A stretch of DNA of 64,000 bases from Cervus elaphus (Eukaryota > Chordata > Mammalia > Artiodactyla > Cervidae), in assembly GCF_910594005.1 (NCBI RefSeq), contig NC_057826.1, positions 80,659,163 through 80,723,162 on the forward strand, given 5' to 3'. The translations under genes were made by a program, and so were the position numbers. Positions 32,481 to 44,032 of this stretch are shown piece by piece (the first letter of the stretch is position 1; each line of letters begins with the position of its first letter). The notes beneath the pieces were generated by a model. It was not told the DNA's origin, searched no databases, and saw only the letters and a program-made list of their open reading frames with translations.

Positions 32481-33879
32481 TTTCCACTCAAAAGCACACT
32501 GAGCTTGAATATTTTTACCTCTGGTTGGAAGTTTTGTTAAGTTTTTACATGCTTTTTTGGATGCAATTTTAATTTTGAATGCAAACAAGCACACCTTCAG
32601 GTTGGCACCTGTTTAGTGAGCTCGCTTCATTTGAGTAGTAGATGTGTGCTCCATCCCTCAGCATATTCAACTCCATGACAGCTTAGTTTTCATAACATCT
32701 AATTGGGAAAGTCATGCTGGGTGATGGATCTGAACACGCACATCAGTACACAGCATCCTGAGTTCAGGTAATTGTGGATCCTTGCTTCTGGGATTGAGCC
32801 ACAAACGATTTTCTACAAATTGTCCTCAGTCTTCATGCCCTTGCCCCAAATAGACAGCTCTTAGCCACCCACCTCCTATGCTGATCCTAATGGATGGTTG
32901 ACAGGCACCAGCTGGTGTTTTGCCTCCATATTCCTGTGTGTTTGGAGCAAGGCCAGCACATTGGGCAGGCTTTGAGCAATTCTAACTGCCTTGAGGTTGC
33001 AAGTAATGTAGGAGTTGAACTCCTTGTACCATCTCTCGGGTTGGCTTGGTGTGGTCAGAGAGCAGTCCCTGTAGGGCCCACCTGGATGCCCATTCCAGGT
33101 CATCCAACTTCTCCTAGGATGAGAGAACCTTATATAAGCAGCAGCCCAACCCTCCATCCTTTCTTCTTAACCCTAATGTCAAATACAGCCCACATTTAAG
33201 TACAATCAGAATATCCCTCATTAAATATTCACTGGAAGCTTTGTTAATGCATGTGCAGTGTTGCTATGGGCAATGCTTGGTCAAATCCCCAACTGGAGCC
33301 TGGGTCCCATGGTTCTAGCCATGTAACATTGTTTCCCTTCTTAGGGGAAGGGAGGGTATTAATAGATTATACCTATTGTTCTTAAGCAAGGCAGGCTGAG
33401 TCCCATTGCTCTTTTTTTGTTAAGATAGCTGCCTGGGAGTCCTGAGGTGAATGAGCATTATCCACTAATCCCTTGGTTAGAGACCCTTTTGTTAAGGAAT
33501 CCTGTTTGCTTGTATTTTTGTGCCATAAACAGATTAGGGAGAAGATGCTCTTTTGTGTCTGAAATAAGGTAAAAGAAAGGTGTAAACAGATTGCATACTG
33601 AGCCGTAATATCTGCCTGGAGAGATGAATGTGAGAAATAAGGATCCCTTCTCCTCTTTCTATAAGAGGAGAAAGCAGTGTGGATAACACTTTCATTATTT
33701 TATTATTATTTGTGTTTTGATGGTAATTTTGGTAGAGATGAAAGGGTTTTGGCCAGGCTCTCAAAGCTCAACTTGGCTCTAAGGAAGAAAGCCCCCAAGT
33801 TTGGCAGGCCTTGAAACAGATGTCTCTAGTATCTTAGCTAATAAACTCACCAGACTCGGGTGAGTGAGCAGGCACATCA
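32481..33879. other. Unassigned, mostly unique sequence
   Basis: No repeat or gene recognised over 1.4 kb. Overlapping open frames at 32876-33199 lie on opposite strands without domains. Confidence 0.45.
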
Positions 33880-34037
33880 AGGTTAGAAGCATGATCTCTA
33901 GAGTCAGACTGACCAATGGTTGCCATTTTACCTCTAGTTTACAGGCCTCATCTGTAAACTAGAATTAATAACTACACCACCAGGTCACCGAGAGTTAAGT
34001 GAGATGATACATATAAAGCATTAAGACATAGTAAGCC
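33880..34037 (+). mobile_element. MIR SINE
   Basis: 'agcatgatctctagagtcag', 'aggcctcatctgtaaactag' and 'agttaagtgagatgatacat' then 'agacatagtaagcct' match the MIR head, centre and 3' end in order. Confidence 0.85.
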
Positions 34038-34038
34038 T

Positions 34039-34190
34039 TGGAACTTCCCTAGCAGTCCAGTGGTTAAGACCGGGTGCTTCCACTGCAGGGGGTGAGGGTT
34101 TGATCCCTGATGGGGGAACTAAGATTCTGCATGCTAAATGCCACAGCCAAAAAATTTAAAAACTAACTAAATAATTATTTTTTTAAAAAA
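34039..34190 (+). mobile_element. CHR-type SINE, short form
   Basis: 'ggaacttccctagcagtcca', 'gtggttaagaccgggtgctt', B box 'gggtttgatccctgatg' and 'gccacagccaaaaaatttaa'. Confidence 0.9.
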
Positions 34191-34198
34191 GACACACT

Positions 34199-34495
34199 GG
34201 ACTTCCCTGGCAGTCCAGGGGTTGGGAGCCCACCTGCCAAGACAGGGGACATAGGTTTGATCCCTGGTCCAGGAAGATCGTACGTGCTGCTGGGTAACTA
34301 AGCCTGGGCACTATTACTACTAAAGCCCACATGCCCTAGAGCCTGTGCTCCACGGCAAGAGAAGTCACTGCAATGAGAAGCCCATGCACCACTACAAAGA
34401 ATAGCCCCTGCTCGCTGCAGCTAGAGAAAGCTCACACATAGCAACAGAGACCCAGCATAGCCAAAAGTACTAAATAAATAAATAAATCTTTCTCA
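34199..34495 (+). mobile_element. CHR-type SINE, long form
   Basis: 'ggacttccctggcagtccag', B box 'taggtttgatccctggtcc', 'gccctagagcctgtgctcca' and tail 'taaataaataaataaatc'. Directly downstream of another SINE of the same strand. Confidence 0.92.
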
Positions 34496-34603
34496 AAAAC
34501 AAATTAAAAAAAAAAACATAGTCTTAATTATTGTTATTTTCATGATAAGAACACATGGGAGGTGCTACATCCCACTTGGGGGTTTGGAGATTTAAAGTGA
34601 GAT

Positions 34604-34849
34604 AGTAATAAATAAGGCTTCCCAGGCAGCACTAGAGGTAAAGAACCCACCTGCCAATGCAGGAGATATTAGAGATGCAGGTTTGATCCCTGGGCCGGGA
34701 AGATCTCCTGAAGAAGGAAATGGCAACCCATTCCAGTATTCTTGCCTGGAGAATCCCATGAACAGAATAGCCTGGTGGGCTACAGTCCATGGGGTTGCAA
34801 AGAGTCAGAAATGACTGAAGCGACTAAGCACAGCACAGTAATAAATAAA
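34604..34849 (+). mobile_element. Bov-tA SINE, 12 bp TSD
   Basis: The body 34616-34837 has 'ggcttcccaggcagcactag', 'caggtttgatccctgggcc', 'tggcaacccattccagtatt', 'tacagtccatggggttgcaa' and 'ctgaagcgactaagcacagc'. Perfect direct repeat 'agtaataaataa' at 34604-34615 and 34838-34849. Confidence 0.95.
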
Positions 34850-36100
34850 GAGAAATAGTCTATGACAAAATGTCAGGACATGGGAGGTCTGGAAATCTTG
34901 AAATATGAGAAACAGTTGAGGAAACTAAGGGTGTCTTGCTTGCAAGAGAAAAAATTGTCTACCTGATGGACCATGTTGTATTCCAGTAGTGGCTAAACCC
35001 ACCTGACAGGGATGCTCTGTGCCATGTGGTACCTTTCAACTCTAGATGAAACTCTGGTCTCCCAAAGGGCTGTGTCCTGAAGGCAGCAGAGATTGTTGGG
35101 CAAAGGCTGTGACTCATGGTTAGCAGCTGGGGGCATCCAGGGCTCCCAGCTGGGAGATGCTGACCAGCCTGGTCCTCTGGCTGAACCAGAAGGACCTGGG
35201 ACCCAGAACAGCCCAGAGAGGTGAGCAGGTAGTGGTTTATCCCAACTGGACCATAGAAGGCTTTCAGACAGATCCTAACACTATTCCTAGTATTTTGCCC
35301 AGTTTCAGAAGAGGTTACCTCAGGTCACAGAAGCACTCCTGGGTGGAGTGGAGTTTGTTTGCTTGTGGTCTGGTCAGGAAGTGCCAAGCCGGGTGGCCGA
35401 GAGGCTGGCCATCTTGGCTGGAAGGCCGAATGACTGGCCAACTGGTGCGTCTCCAGGGAGCTGGCCGACCGGCCTCGACAGCCTGGTTCTCCGGCCACTA
35501 TTGCTGCCTGCAGAGCGTCCCCCTCCAGCCAGCTGATTTTCTCATTGCAAGGCTTGTAATGGCGTGATTTATGACTGTGCTCATCCACGCTGGCCCCCGG
35601 GTATACACGGTTTCCCTTCCAGGCAGGGAAGTGAATAATGAATTAATCACCCTGCTTCGAATTCAATACGAAGCTGAGTGTTTGCAGATCTTTATTGTAC
35701 TGTGCAAGCCAAGTCGAACCGCTCCATTTACACTCCTAATTCATTGGAGTTTGTACAATTCTGCCTGCTCCTGTGGAATTGCAACCTCATGGCTTCTTAG
35801 TTTCAGAGAAAGCCTCGTGTGCCCCTCCCAGCCATCCTCTCCCCTAAAAGTGGATGCCAAAGACTCATGGGAGCTCAGAGAGGCCAAGCCACTTCCTCAG
35901 AGACTGCCCTCTGGAATGCCTCATGTCCCCAAAGATGCTGTAAACAGCATCTCTAAGCATCAACAGAGAGAGCTGATGCCAGTCAGCGTGTGTGGCAGAG
36001 ACGGCCCACAGGAAACATTTGTTGAACGAAGGACCCTGGCCCTGCAGACACATGTTTATAAAAACTAAAGGCTTGCAGTCACAGCTACACTGGTTTCTCT
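34850..36100. other. Unique sequence with a possible conserved non-coding block (35540-35860)
   Basis: No repeat recognised over 1.25 kb, the longest stretch free of transposon scars in this half. 35380-35520 is rich in tggcc/ggcc words ('ggctggccatcttggctgga', 'gactggccaactggtgc'). 35560-35850 combines intact AT-rich homeodomain-like words ('aatgaattaatcaccctgct') with several retained CpGs. Overlapping open frames (35157-35567, 35571-36068) lack domains. Conservation cannot be judged from one sequence. Confidence 0.35.
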
Positions 36101-36112
36101 TTTACCTTCATC

Positions 36113-36182
36113 AGGAAAGGAGAGGGGAAAATATCTTACATACAGATGAGCAAAGATAAGAATTACATCTGGGATTTCCCTA
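36113..36182 (+). mobile_element. Short L1M ORF1 fragment
   Basis: 'ggggaaaatatcttacatac', 'agcaaagataagaattacat' and 'ctgggatttccct' match L1M ORF1 near its C-terminus. Nearly the same stretch recurs at 36673-36737. Confidence 0.6.
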
Positions 36183-36249
36183 ATGCCTAAGTGATCTACA
36201 GGAAGGGAAATCTCCTCCAGTGAGCTCTAGCCTCCCATCCCATGTGGGA

Positions 36250-36725
36250 GACTGTAAATACTCAAATCCAGTCCACTCTAGCCCTTGATAGGTTCATTAG
36301 TAGATTGCCCACAACTGAGGAAAGAATTTCTGAGCTAGAACATACATCAATGGAATGCTCCAAAACGGAAAAGCAAAGAGAAAAAAGACGAGGGGAAAAA
36401 ACAGAATAGAATATCCAAGGACTATGGGATAACTCCAAAAGGCATGACATAGATGCAGTGGGGATACCAGAGGGAGAAGAAAGACAGAAAGGAACTGAAG
36501 AAATGTTGGAAACAGTAACAACAGAGAATCTCTCCAAATTAATGTCTGTAAACCACAGATCCAAGAAGCTCAGAGAACAATAAGCAAGATAAATGCTGGA
36601 GAATAAAAAACTCAATCTAGGTACATCACTTTCAAACTAAATAAAAATTAAAGATAAAGAAATTCCCTGAAAGAAGCCAGAGAGGGAAAAATATTTTACA
36701 TACAGAGGAACAAAAGAATTACATC
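36250..36725 (+). mobile_element. L1M ORF1 relic
   Basis: 'gaagaaatgttggaaacagt', 'cacagatccaagaagctcag', 'aagataaatgctggagaata' and 'ggtacatcactttcaaacta' then 'gaaagaagccagagagggaa' give the ORF1 C-terminal half in sense. Frames are broken. Truncated by a SINE at 36727. Confidence 0.8.
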
Positions 36726-36726
36726 T

Positions 36727-36836
36727 GGGACTTCCCTGGTGGTCCAGTGGCTAAGACTCCCTGCTCCCAATTCAGGGGGTCTGGGCCTAGATTCCACATG
36801 CCGCAACTAAAGATCCCATATGACACCTAAAGGTCC
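36727..36836 (+). mobile_element. CHR-type SINE, truncated
   Basis: 'gggacttccctggtggtcca', 'gtggctaagactccctgctc' and 'cacatgccgcaactaaagat'. It stops without an A-rich tail and abuts reverse-strand L1. Confidence 0.88.
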
Positions 36837-36837
36837 T

Positions 36838-38200
36838 GAATTACTTCACTTAGTATGATACTCTCTTACTTGCATCTATATTGCTGCAAACAGCATTAGT
36901 TCATTCCTTTTTTATGGTTGGGTAATATTCCATTGTATATATGTACCATATCTTCTTTACTATTCATCTATCAATGGACATTTAGGTTGCTTCCTTGTCT
37001 TGGTTATTGTAAACAGTGCCACAATGAACATTGGGGTATGTATCTTTTTGAAGCTGGTTTTCTCTGGATGTATGCTCAGGAGTGTGACTGCTGGATTATA
37101 CCATAGCTCTATTTTTCTCTCTCTTTTTTTTTTTTTAAGGTACTTCCACACTGTTCTCCATAGTGGCAGTACCAATTTACATTTTCATCAACAGTACAGG
37201 AGGGTTCCCTTTTCTTCACACCTTCTCTAGCATTTATTATTTGTAGACTTTTTGATGATGGCCATTCTTGCTGGTATAAGTCGATATCTCGTTGTAATTT
37301 TGATTTGCATTTCTTTAATAATTAGTGATGTTGAGCATCATTTCATTTGCTTTTCACCATCTGATAACCACCTTTGGAGAAATGTCTATTTAGTTCTTCT
37401 GCCCATTTTTTGTTTTTTTTAATTGAGTTTCATAAGCTGTTTATATATTTTGGAGATTAATCCCTTGTTATTCACATTGCTGGCAAATATTGTCTCCCAT
37501 TCAGTGGGTTGTCTTTTCATTTTGTTTATGATTTCCTTTGCTGTGCAAAAGTTTAGTTTAATTAGGTCCCATTTGTTTTCTATTTTTATTTTCAATGCTC
37601 TGGGAGGTAGATGCAAAAAGATGTTGCTGTGATTATGTCAAATAGTGTTCTGCCTATGTTTTTCTCTAAGAGTTTTGTAGTATATGGTCTGACTTAGATC
37701 TTTGATCCATTTTGAGCTTATTTTTGTGTATGATGTTAAAGAGTGTTCTAATTTCATTCTTTTACATTTAGCTGTCCAGTTTTCCCAGCACGCTTATTGA
37801 AGAGTCTGTATTTTCTCCTTTGTATAGTCTTGCCTCCTTTGTCATAGATCAAGTGACCATAGGTGTGTGGTTTAATTTCTAGGCTTCTGTCATGTTCTAT
37901 TGATCTAGATTTCTGTTTTTGTGCCAGTACCATACTGTTTTGATGACTATAGCTTTGTAGTAGAGTCTAAAGTTAGGGCATTTACTTCCTCCTGCTCTAT
38001 TTCTCTTTCTCAAGATTGCTTTGACTTTTGGGGGATTTTTTGTGTTTCCATACAAATTTTAAAAAATTTTTGTTCTAGCTGTGTGAAAAATGCCATTGAA
38101 AATTTAATAAGGATTGCACTGAATCTGTAGATGTTCTTAGTATTATGGTCATTTTGACAATATTGATTCTGTTGGAAATTTTTTTTTAATCTTCCAGAAA
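36838..38200 (-). mobile_element. L1 ORF2 fragment
   Basis: 1.36 kb of reverse-strand ORF2, from the C-terminal end ('tacttcacttagtatgatac', 'acatttaggttgcttccttg') back into the region after the RT ('agtaccatactgttttgatg', 'aatctgtagatgttcttagt'). Neither the 3' UTR nor the 5' half is present, so both ends are broken. Stops throughout. Confidence 0.9.
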
Positions 38201-38695
38201 GTGAGGGGGACTTACAAAATGGAAATTAGAAGAGACTCAATTTGGGAGGTCTGTCACACAAATCACAGAAAGAAAAACAAGAGGAAATTATCAAAGAAAT
38301 GACTCAAGAAAAATTTCAGAACTGGAAGATAGGTGTTTCTAGATCAAAAGAACCCTTTGATACCTAATGGATGAAAACAGACACACATCAAGGCATGCCA
38401 TATTAAAATTTCAGAAACTGAAAACAGAGAAGAGATAGTTCCAGAAAGGGGAAGAATGTTTTCATGTAAAAAATCAAGAATCAGAATTGCCTTTCAGCTT
38501 ATTGATAACAACATTAGAAGCTAGAAGACAGGGAGTAATTCCCCCCAAATTCTGAGTTGAACTTGTGTCTGACCTAGAATCCTAAATCAAGCAAATTGTC
38601 AATTAATGGTGAGGGCATAATAAAGACATTCTCAGAAATGTAAGGTCTCAAAAAAGTACTCTTGTCTCTTGTTTGTTTAGGAAACTTCTAGAGGG

Positions 38696-38806
38696 ACTTC
38701 CCTGGTGGTCCAGTGATTAAGACTCTTCCAGTGCAAGGGACATGGGTTCAACTCTTGGTTGGGACACTAAGATCCTGCATGCTGCATGGCCCCAAAAGGA
38801 AGAGTG
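38696..38806 (+). mobile_element. CHR-type SINE, short, nested
   Basis: 'gggacttccctggtggtcca', 'gtgattaagactcttccagt' and B box 'atgggttcaactcttgg'. Ends near 'gcatggccccaaaagg'. Confidence 0.9.
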
Positions 38807-40049
38807 GAAAAGAAATTACCAGAGGTTGTGATTCATCAAAACAAAGAACTAAATGTAGAGAGAGATGGAAATCAGGGACAAAGAGATCCAGAAAGGGATG
38901 GAGGAACTCCCCAAGATAATGGTAAAAGAAACCAAGATCACGTCTGTATCACAACAAGGCCAAACTGGAGCAGGTCAGAAGGTTCCAGGGACAGGTACTT
39001 CCAGAAAGTGAAACTGAATGTGCATCTGATGCATCTGGAGCTCTCAGGAGCAGATTTAGAGAACTGGCAGAGGACTTGGGGTTGAATTAGAAATAATAAT
39101 ACACAAAGAAACTAAGCAAATGGAGAAAGTAAAGACAATCGATTCCAGGGAAAATAAAACCTTATGCAGGAAGGGAAAAGTAATCTTAAGGACATTCATA
39201 GTTCAACCATGAATAGTACTTACATCATCATAATAATATAAACATTGAATACTGAGGTAACCAAATTTATGATATAAGTGCACAAGGAGATGGGAAATAT
39301 CCACACTTATGAAAAATTTAGAACAGCAGACATGTGTTATTTAGTAATTCAAAGGTAAGTAGAATCAGTTAGAGATGAAGGTAGTTGCCTCTGGGAAGCC
39401 AGAAATTAAAGGAGTGATGAGTTTATAATTTTTGTAATAAACCATGCAAAACTCTTAAAACTAAGTACATAACACCTAGATCCTTAGAGAAATGGCTGAT
39501 TCCAAGGTTAGGACAGGGTGGGCACAAGATGAGCCTAGAACATCTTGTTACTCCAGAAAGTGAGGAGGTACTTGAAGGATGCTGGGACACATCACAAGGA
39601 CACAGAAGCTACCTTGAAGGGGTTTCCACTGGCCACATCTTAGACAGTCTGCCCAAAATACATAAGTGCAATAATATGTTATAAACCATGGGGGAAAAAT
39701 AAGAGTTTGTGAGCCTATACTGAAAACTGATAAAGAACAAATAATAATTAAATATATAGGGATGGGGGAAGTCTCTTGAATGCCAAGGAGGTCTCCTAAA
39801 GAATGTCAAGAGCCAGCTGGTGAATGTGGAGGGATTCTAGGGTTAGAAAAATCTTCATTTTGTAATCATCATTTTAAAGATTGAATCAGGAAAGAATCAT
39901 CAGTGGATGCTAATTCTAGGGGAAGCTTTGATGTTAAAGTATCTATCTACAGGCTTCTTAAAAGTTGCAAGTGTGAGGGGAAGAACTAATTCTACAAATG
40001 GGGTAAATAGGGCAACACCTTGGTAGAGTAATTACAATTAACAGTAGTT

Positions 40050-40289
40050 AGGAGGGACAGGGGGCTTCCCTGATGGCTCAGCAAGTAAAGAATTCACCTG
40101 CAATACAGGAGGCACAGGAGATGTGGGTTTGATCCCTGGGTTGGGAAGATCCCCTGGAAGAGGAAATGGCAATCCACTCCAGTATTCTTGGCCGAAAAAA
40201 ATTCCATGGACAGAGGAACCTGGTGGACTACAGTCCATGGGGTCACAAAAGAGTTGGACATGACTGAGCAGCTAAGCACAGGAGAGACA
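40050..40289 (+). mobile_element. Bov-tA SINE, 10 bp TSD
   Basis: The body 40060-40279 has 'ggcttccctgatggctcagc', 'gggtttgatccctgggttgg', 'atggcaatccactccagtat' and 'ctacagtccatggggtcaca'. Flanks 'aggagggaca' (40050-40059) and 'aggagagaca' (40280-40289). Confidence 0.93.
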
Positions 40290-40694
40290 TGCGACCACTG
40301 TATAATTCTAAATATGATACTCCGAAAGAACACCACATCTTCAATGCAGTATTCTGATCATGAAATAATAATCATAATTTAATCAAAATGGGCATTTGTA
40401 TAAATGAGGGATAGTCTAGTTAAAAAGACAGGCAGGACTATGTTCCTAACAAATGTCAATGTCCTAAGAATCAAAGAAAGGCTCTGGAAATGTTCCAGAT
40501 TAAAAGAGGCTAAAGAGATTTGACAACAAAAAGCAGTACTTGACCCTACAGTGGGTTCTGTGCTGGAGAAGAAAATGCAATAAAGGAGATTATTAGATCA
40601 ACTGACAAAATTAGACTATGGACAATAGATTAGATAAGTATTGTAGCAATGCAAATTGTAAGTATATGAAGTTGATAACTGTACTGTAGTCGTG

Positions 40695-41092
40695 AAGAGA
40701 ATATTTTTTAAATTATGTGTGTATGTATGTCTGTATGTATTTATGTGTTTATGGTTGCACTGGGTCTTCACTGCTGCATGCGGGCTTTCTCTTGTTGCGG
40801 TGAGCAGGGGCTACTCTTCATGGCAGTGAATGGGTTTCTCATTGTGGCAGCTTCTCTTGTTGCGGAGCACACGATCTAGGTGCCCGGTCTTCAGTAGTCG
40901 CAGCACACGGGCTCAGTAGTAGTCGCAGCTTGAGAGCTCTGGACAATGGGCTCAGGAGTTGTGGCACATTGGCTTTAGTTGCTCTGTGGCATGTGGGATC
41001 TTCCTGGAGCAGGGATCGAACCCATGTCCCCTTCATTGACAGGCGGATTCCTATCCACTGTACCACCAGGGAAGTCCTAAGAGAATATTTTT
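40695..41092 (-). mobile_element. CHR-type SINE, long form, 14 bp TSD
   Basis: The body 40709-41078 includes 'tctcttgttgcggtgagcag', 'gatcttcctggagcagggat' and 'ccaccagggaagtcct'. The perfect repeat 'aagagaatattttt' at 40695-40708 and 41079-41092 splits the L1M 3' UTR. A tgta-rich stretch (40717-40745) lies in its tail. Confidence 0.94.
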
Positions 41093-41310
41093 GTTCTTAG
41101 GAAACACCAAAGTATTTGGGGTTAAAGGACTATGAGGTACATAGCTTACCATGAGATGGTACAGGAAAAAAATTTGGGGAGAGAGGGCATATGATAAAGC
41201 AAATAGGCTTAAAATGTTAACAAGAAGTAAATCAGGGTACATGAATGCTTCTTTTTCTATTTTTATAAATTTTAAATCATTGCGAAATAAAATGTTACAA
41301 AGGAACTAAA

Positions 41311-41769
41311 CACATCTTGATGTCCCCTGAATTTTAATTTAAAAAATACAATAAAAACTATCTGCCTCAAGAAATAAAATATTACTAATGCAGTTGAAAA
41401 AATTTACATTGAGCAACCTGAGTAGTGACATATTTGGGGTGAAAGACTAATGGGTCACAGGTTCCACACACAAATACAGATAAGACATAGATTAGATATG
41501 TATATAGCTATGTTTCCATGCCCTTCTTCATAGTATCTTCTCTCTAGAGCCTACAAATATGTGCTCACAATGCTTAAAGTTCAGTATGGGCTGTATGGTC
41601 TCAATGATTTAAAAAACATCAAAGTATGTTGTAAAAATTACACTGTAAGGAAATACACAAAACTGAATTTCATTTTCTGCTTCATAAACTTATGTATTTT
41701 CCAGAATGTCTCTAATGAGCAAGCACACATTACATTTATTTTATCAAAATAGTTACAGTTTTAAAAATC
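41311..41769. other. Unassigned AT-rich sequence
   Basis: Nothing recognised. Confidence 0.4.
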
Positions 41770-41960
41770 AGCCTATATAATTTTGCATATATCATATGAT
41801 TACAATCAGTAAAACTACAGACAACAAAAGAATTAAAGGGAATGTACCAGAAATGAGTACTTCTGGGTGGTAAAAATATGATTTTTTTTTCTTCTTTCAA
41901 TCCTTCTCTATTTTCCTAATTATTGCTATAATAACAAGACACCAATTTTCTCTTTTCATC
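41770..41960 (+). mobile_element. L1M 3'-UTR fragment
   Basis: 'gagtacttctgggtggtaaa' followed by 'tcttctttcaatccttctct' and 'attttcctaattattgctat' parallels 'tatctctgggtggtagg...ttttctgtattttccaaatttctacaatgagc' of old L1 3' UTRs. Confidence 0.55.
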
Positions 41961-44031
41961 AGTGAGAGAGTTACAGATTATTTTTTAAATGAGGTCCTCA
42001 CATTTCACTCTATGCACTAAAATTAATTCCAGGGATTTTAAAGAATCAATTTTTCAAACTGCAAAACTTGGAGACTATGAAGTCAAACTTCTTGAACGGG
42101 GTAATTTTCTAAATGTTTGAATTGTAAGAGAAATCACAAAGAAAAGGATTTGCTATGTGAAAATTCTGTAATATCATAAAGTCAGAATAATATCTCAAAT
42201 CCCAAGGATGTGACTTCATACCTTGATAAAAATGCTAACATAAGGCTCCATGACTGTTCAGCCCTTTTGACATAATCTCCCCCAAGTCCTCTCTGTTTGG
42301 TGGCTTAGACTGGTCCCTGTTTGTTCATTTCCACTCCCACCTCTCTGGGAAGACAATCCTCAAGGGTTGTAGTGCACCAGGCTCCTTTCTTGATCTTGAC
42401 AAAAAGCATTTCTAGTTCTCAGCAGTCTCCATCCATCTCTTTGCTTCCTGACCCTCCTAGAGATGAAAGCTAGACAGTGCCTTTATCTTTTCTTTATTCC
42501 ACTTTCTGGCAGAAGGTGAGAGGCTTCTCTCCCCAGCTTGGCCAGGGACTCCTGCAGAAGGGCCAGTGCGGCGGTCCTCCTCTCTCCGGGACGGCCTCTT
42601 TGTCTGCAATTGCTGTTCCATCTCCGGCAGCGAGGCAGACCATCTGCTGATGCCTACCACCAGCTGCCGTCTCGTCTTAGCTTTCTCGTCTCCGCTGAGA
42701 ATTCCCTGCTTCGGGCATGTAGTATTCTCTCCTGCCCTCACTCAGTCTGGGTCCTTATCTTTAGGGAGCTTTCACAATCTCTCCCCTTCACTTAGCATCC
42801 CCCTGGCTTCCCCTAGGGAGCTGAAGTCTGTAGCCTTCCCCAAATAAGTCCCTTACCATGATATACACCATCACATGGGACCATAGGAAAGGGAGTGCAT
42901 CCTGGGAAGTATTTGAGTGTGCTCACAAGGGACATATAGCTTTCTCCAGGAGGAAAACATATCCCCGGGCTCTCAGTCCCACGGGACCTTAGTTTCAATT
43001 CCCCATATGGAGTCTCAGACCTGTGAATCATGCCCAAGGTTGAAATTTTACTTCGGTATAGTTTCACAGAGAAAAAGAGCTTGTTCATTTAGATAAGACT
43101 CTTTTTCCACCTAGAAAGCTCTGCTCCACATGTCCACATTTTTAAATCAGATGCATCCTTCAGGGTCTGGAATAAATGCCATCTCCGTCAGAAAGTTTTC
43201 TCTGATCTTCAGCCGAGTGTTATCTTTCCTCCTTGTCAAATCCCCTAGTCCTGAATTCACATGTCTCCTGGGCAGAACAGATGCTGACCATTCCCTGCTA
43301 TGATGCCCATCCCCTCCCTTTCTCAGCCTACTGCTGAACCCTCGGCACATGCAAGGTCTGGCTTGGTTAAGTTACAGCATGAACTGAATTGACCTGAGTG
43401 AAGCTGCTGGCAAGCCCAGAGTCTTCACGGTAATAACTCTCTGCAAATGGCTGCTGGCTGGCTGCATAAAACTCCTACCCCGACCACAGAGCTCTATTTT
43501 CCAGAGATCTCTAGTGCCCTGCACCCCTGACCTCTCCACTACGACCTGGTCCAGGCCAGGCCCAGGACTTGCGAGCCCAGCATGTTTCTTAGGACACTAA
43601 TGAGTTACACGATTCATTTTCCTTCTTACCTGCATTGTCAGTCAGGCCCCTAGAAGCAGTGACTGAGAGATGGATTCTTGGGCAAGTGATGCATTGAGGA
43701 AGTACCCTCAGGAGAAACCTGTAGATGAGAGAAGCAGGAGGAGAAGCTTCATAAAGATGTCAGGGGAAATCTAACTACAGCTGATCCCTGGAGAGTCCTG
43801 GGTCATCAAGTGCCCAGAGGCAAGGAAGCTGGGTTTCTAGACTGCTCCAGTGGTCAGTCATTGGCCAAGATGCTTCCAAAGGGGTGGGACTTGTAACCTC
43901 CCATTTCTCCAGCTTTCTAGCAGCCAACAGCACACCTCCAGGCAAGCGTGCAGATATGAACTGTTAGCAGTCAACACCCACAGCAGCTAGACAAGGGATC
44001 TGGGGGAGATACCAACATCTGTTACATCCCT
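41961..44031. other. Unassigned, mostly unique sequence
   Basis: No repeat or gene recognised over 2 kb. 42540-42700 is GC- and CpG-richer, with 85-94 codon open frames on both strands but no domain, splice pattern or poly(A) tail. Confidence 0.45.
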
Positions 44032-44032
44032 G

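Larger units (their letters stand above)
38201..41310 (+). mobile_element. HAL1/L1M relic with three nested SINEs
   Basis: 38201-38690 is ORF1-like ('ggaaattatcaaagaaatga', 'cacacatcaaggcatgccat', 'acattagaagctagaagaca', 'ataaagacattctcagaaat'). 38807-39100 continues ('gcaggtcagaaggttccagg'). 40400-40694 and 41079-41310 are the 3' end ('atgttccagattaaaagagg', 'gttcttaggaaacaccaaag', 'tttgaaat'-type A-rich end). SINEs interrupt at 38696, 40060 and 40709. 39480-40050 is only weakly matched, so more than one element may be present. Confidence 0.62.

Noticed and set aside
34039..34495. tRNA genes
   Set aside because: The tRNA-like A and B boxes belong to heads of CHR and Bov-tA SINEs. No segment folds into a complete tRNA with acceptor stem and anticodon loop.
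35157..36068. 136- and 165-codon open frames as coding exons
   Set aside because: No domain or compositional coding signal seen. The interval was kept only as a possible conserved non-coding block.
42457..42847. GC-rich overlapping open frames as an exon or processed pseudogene
   Set aside because: Frames exist on both strands, no domain is recognised, and there is no splice consensus, poly(A) or TSD. Left as unassigned.
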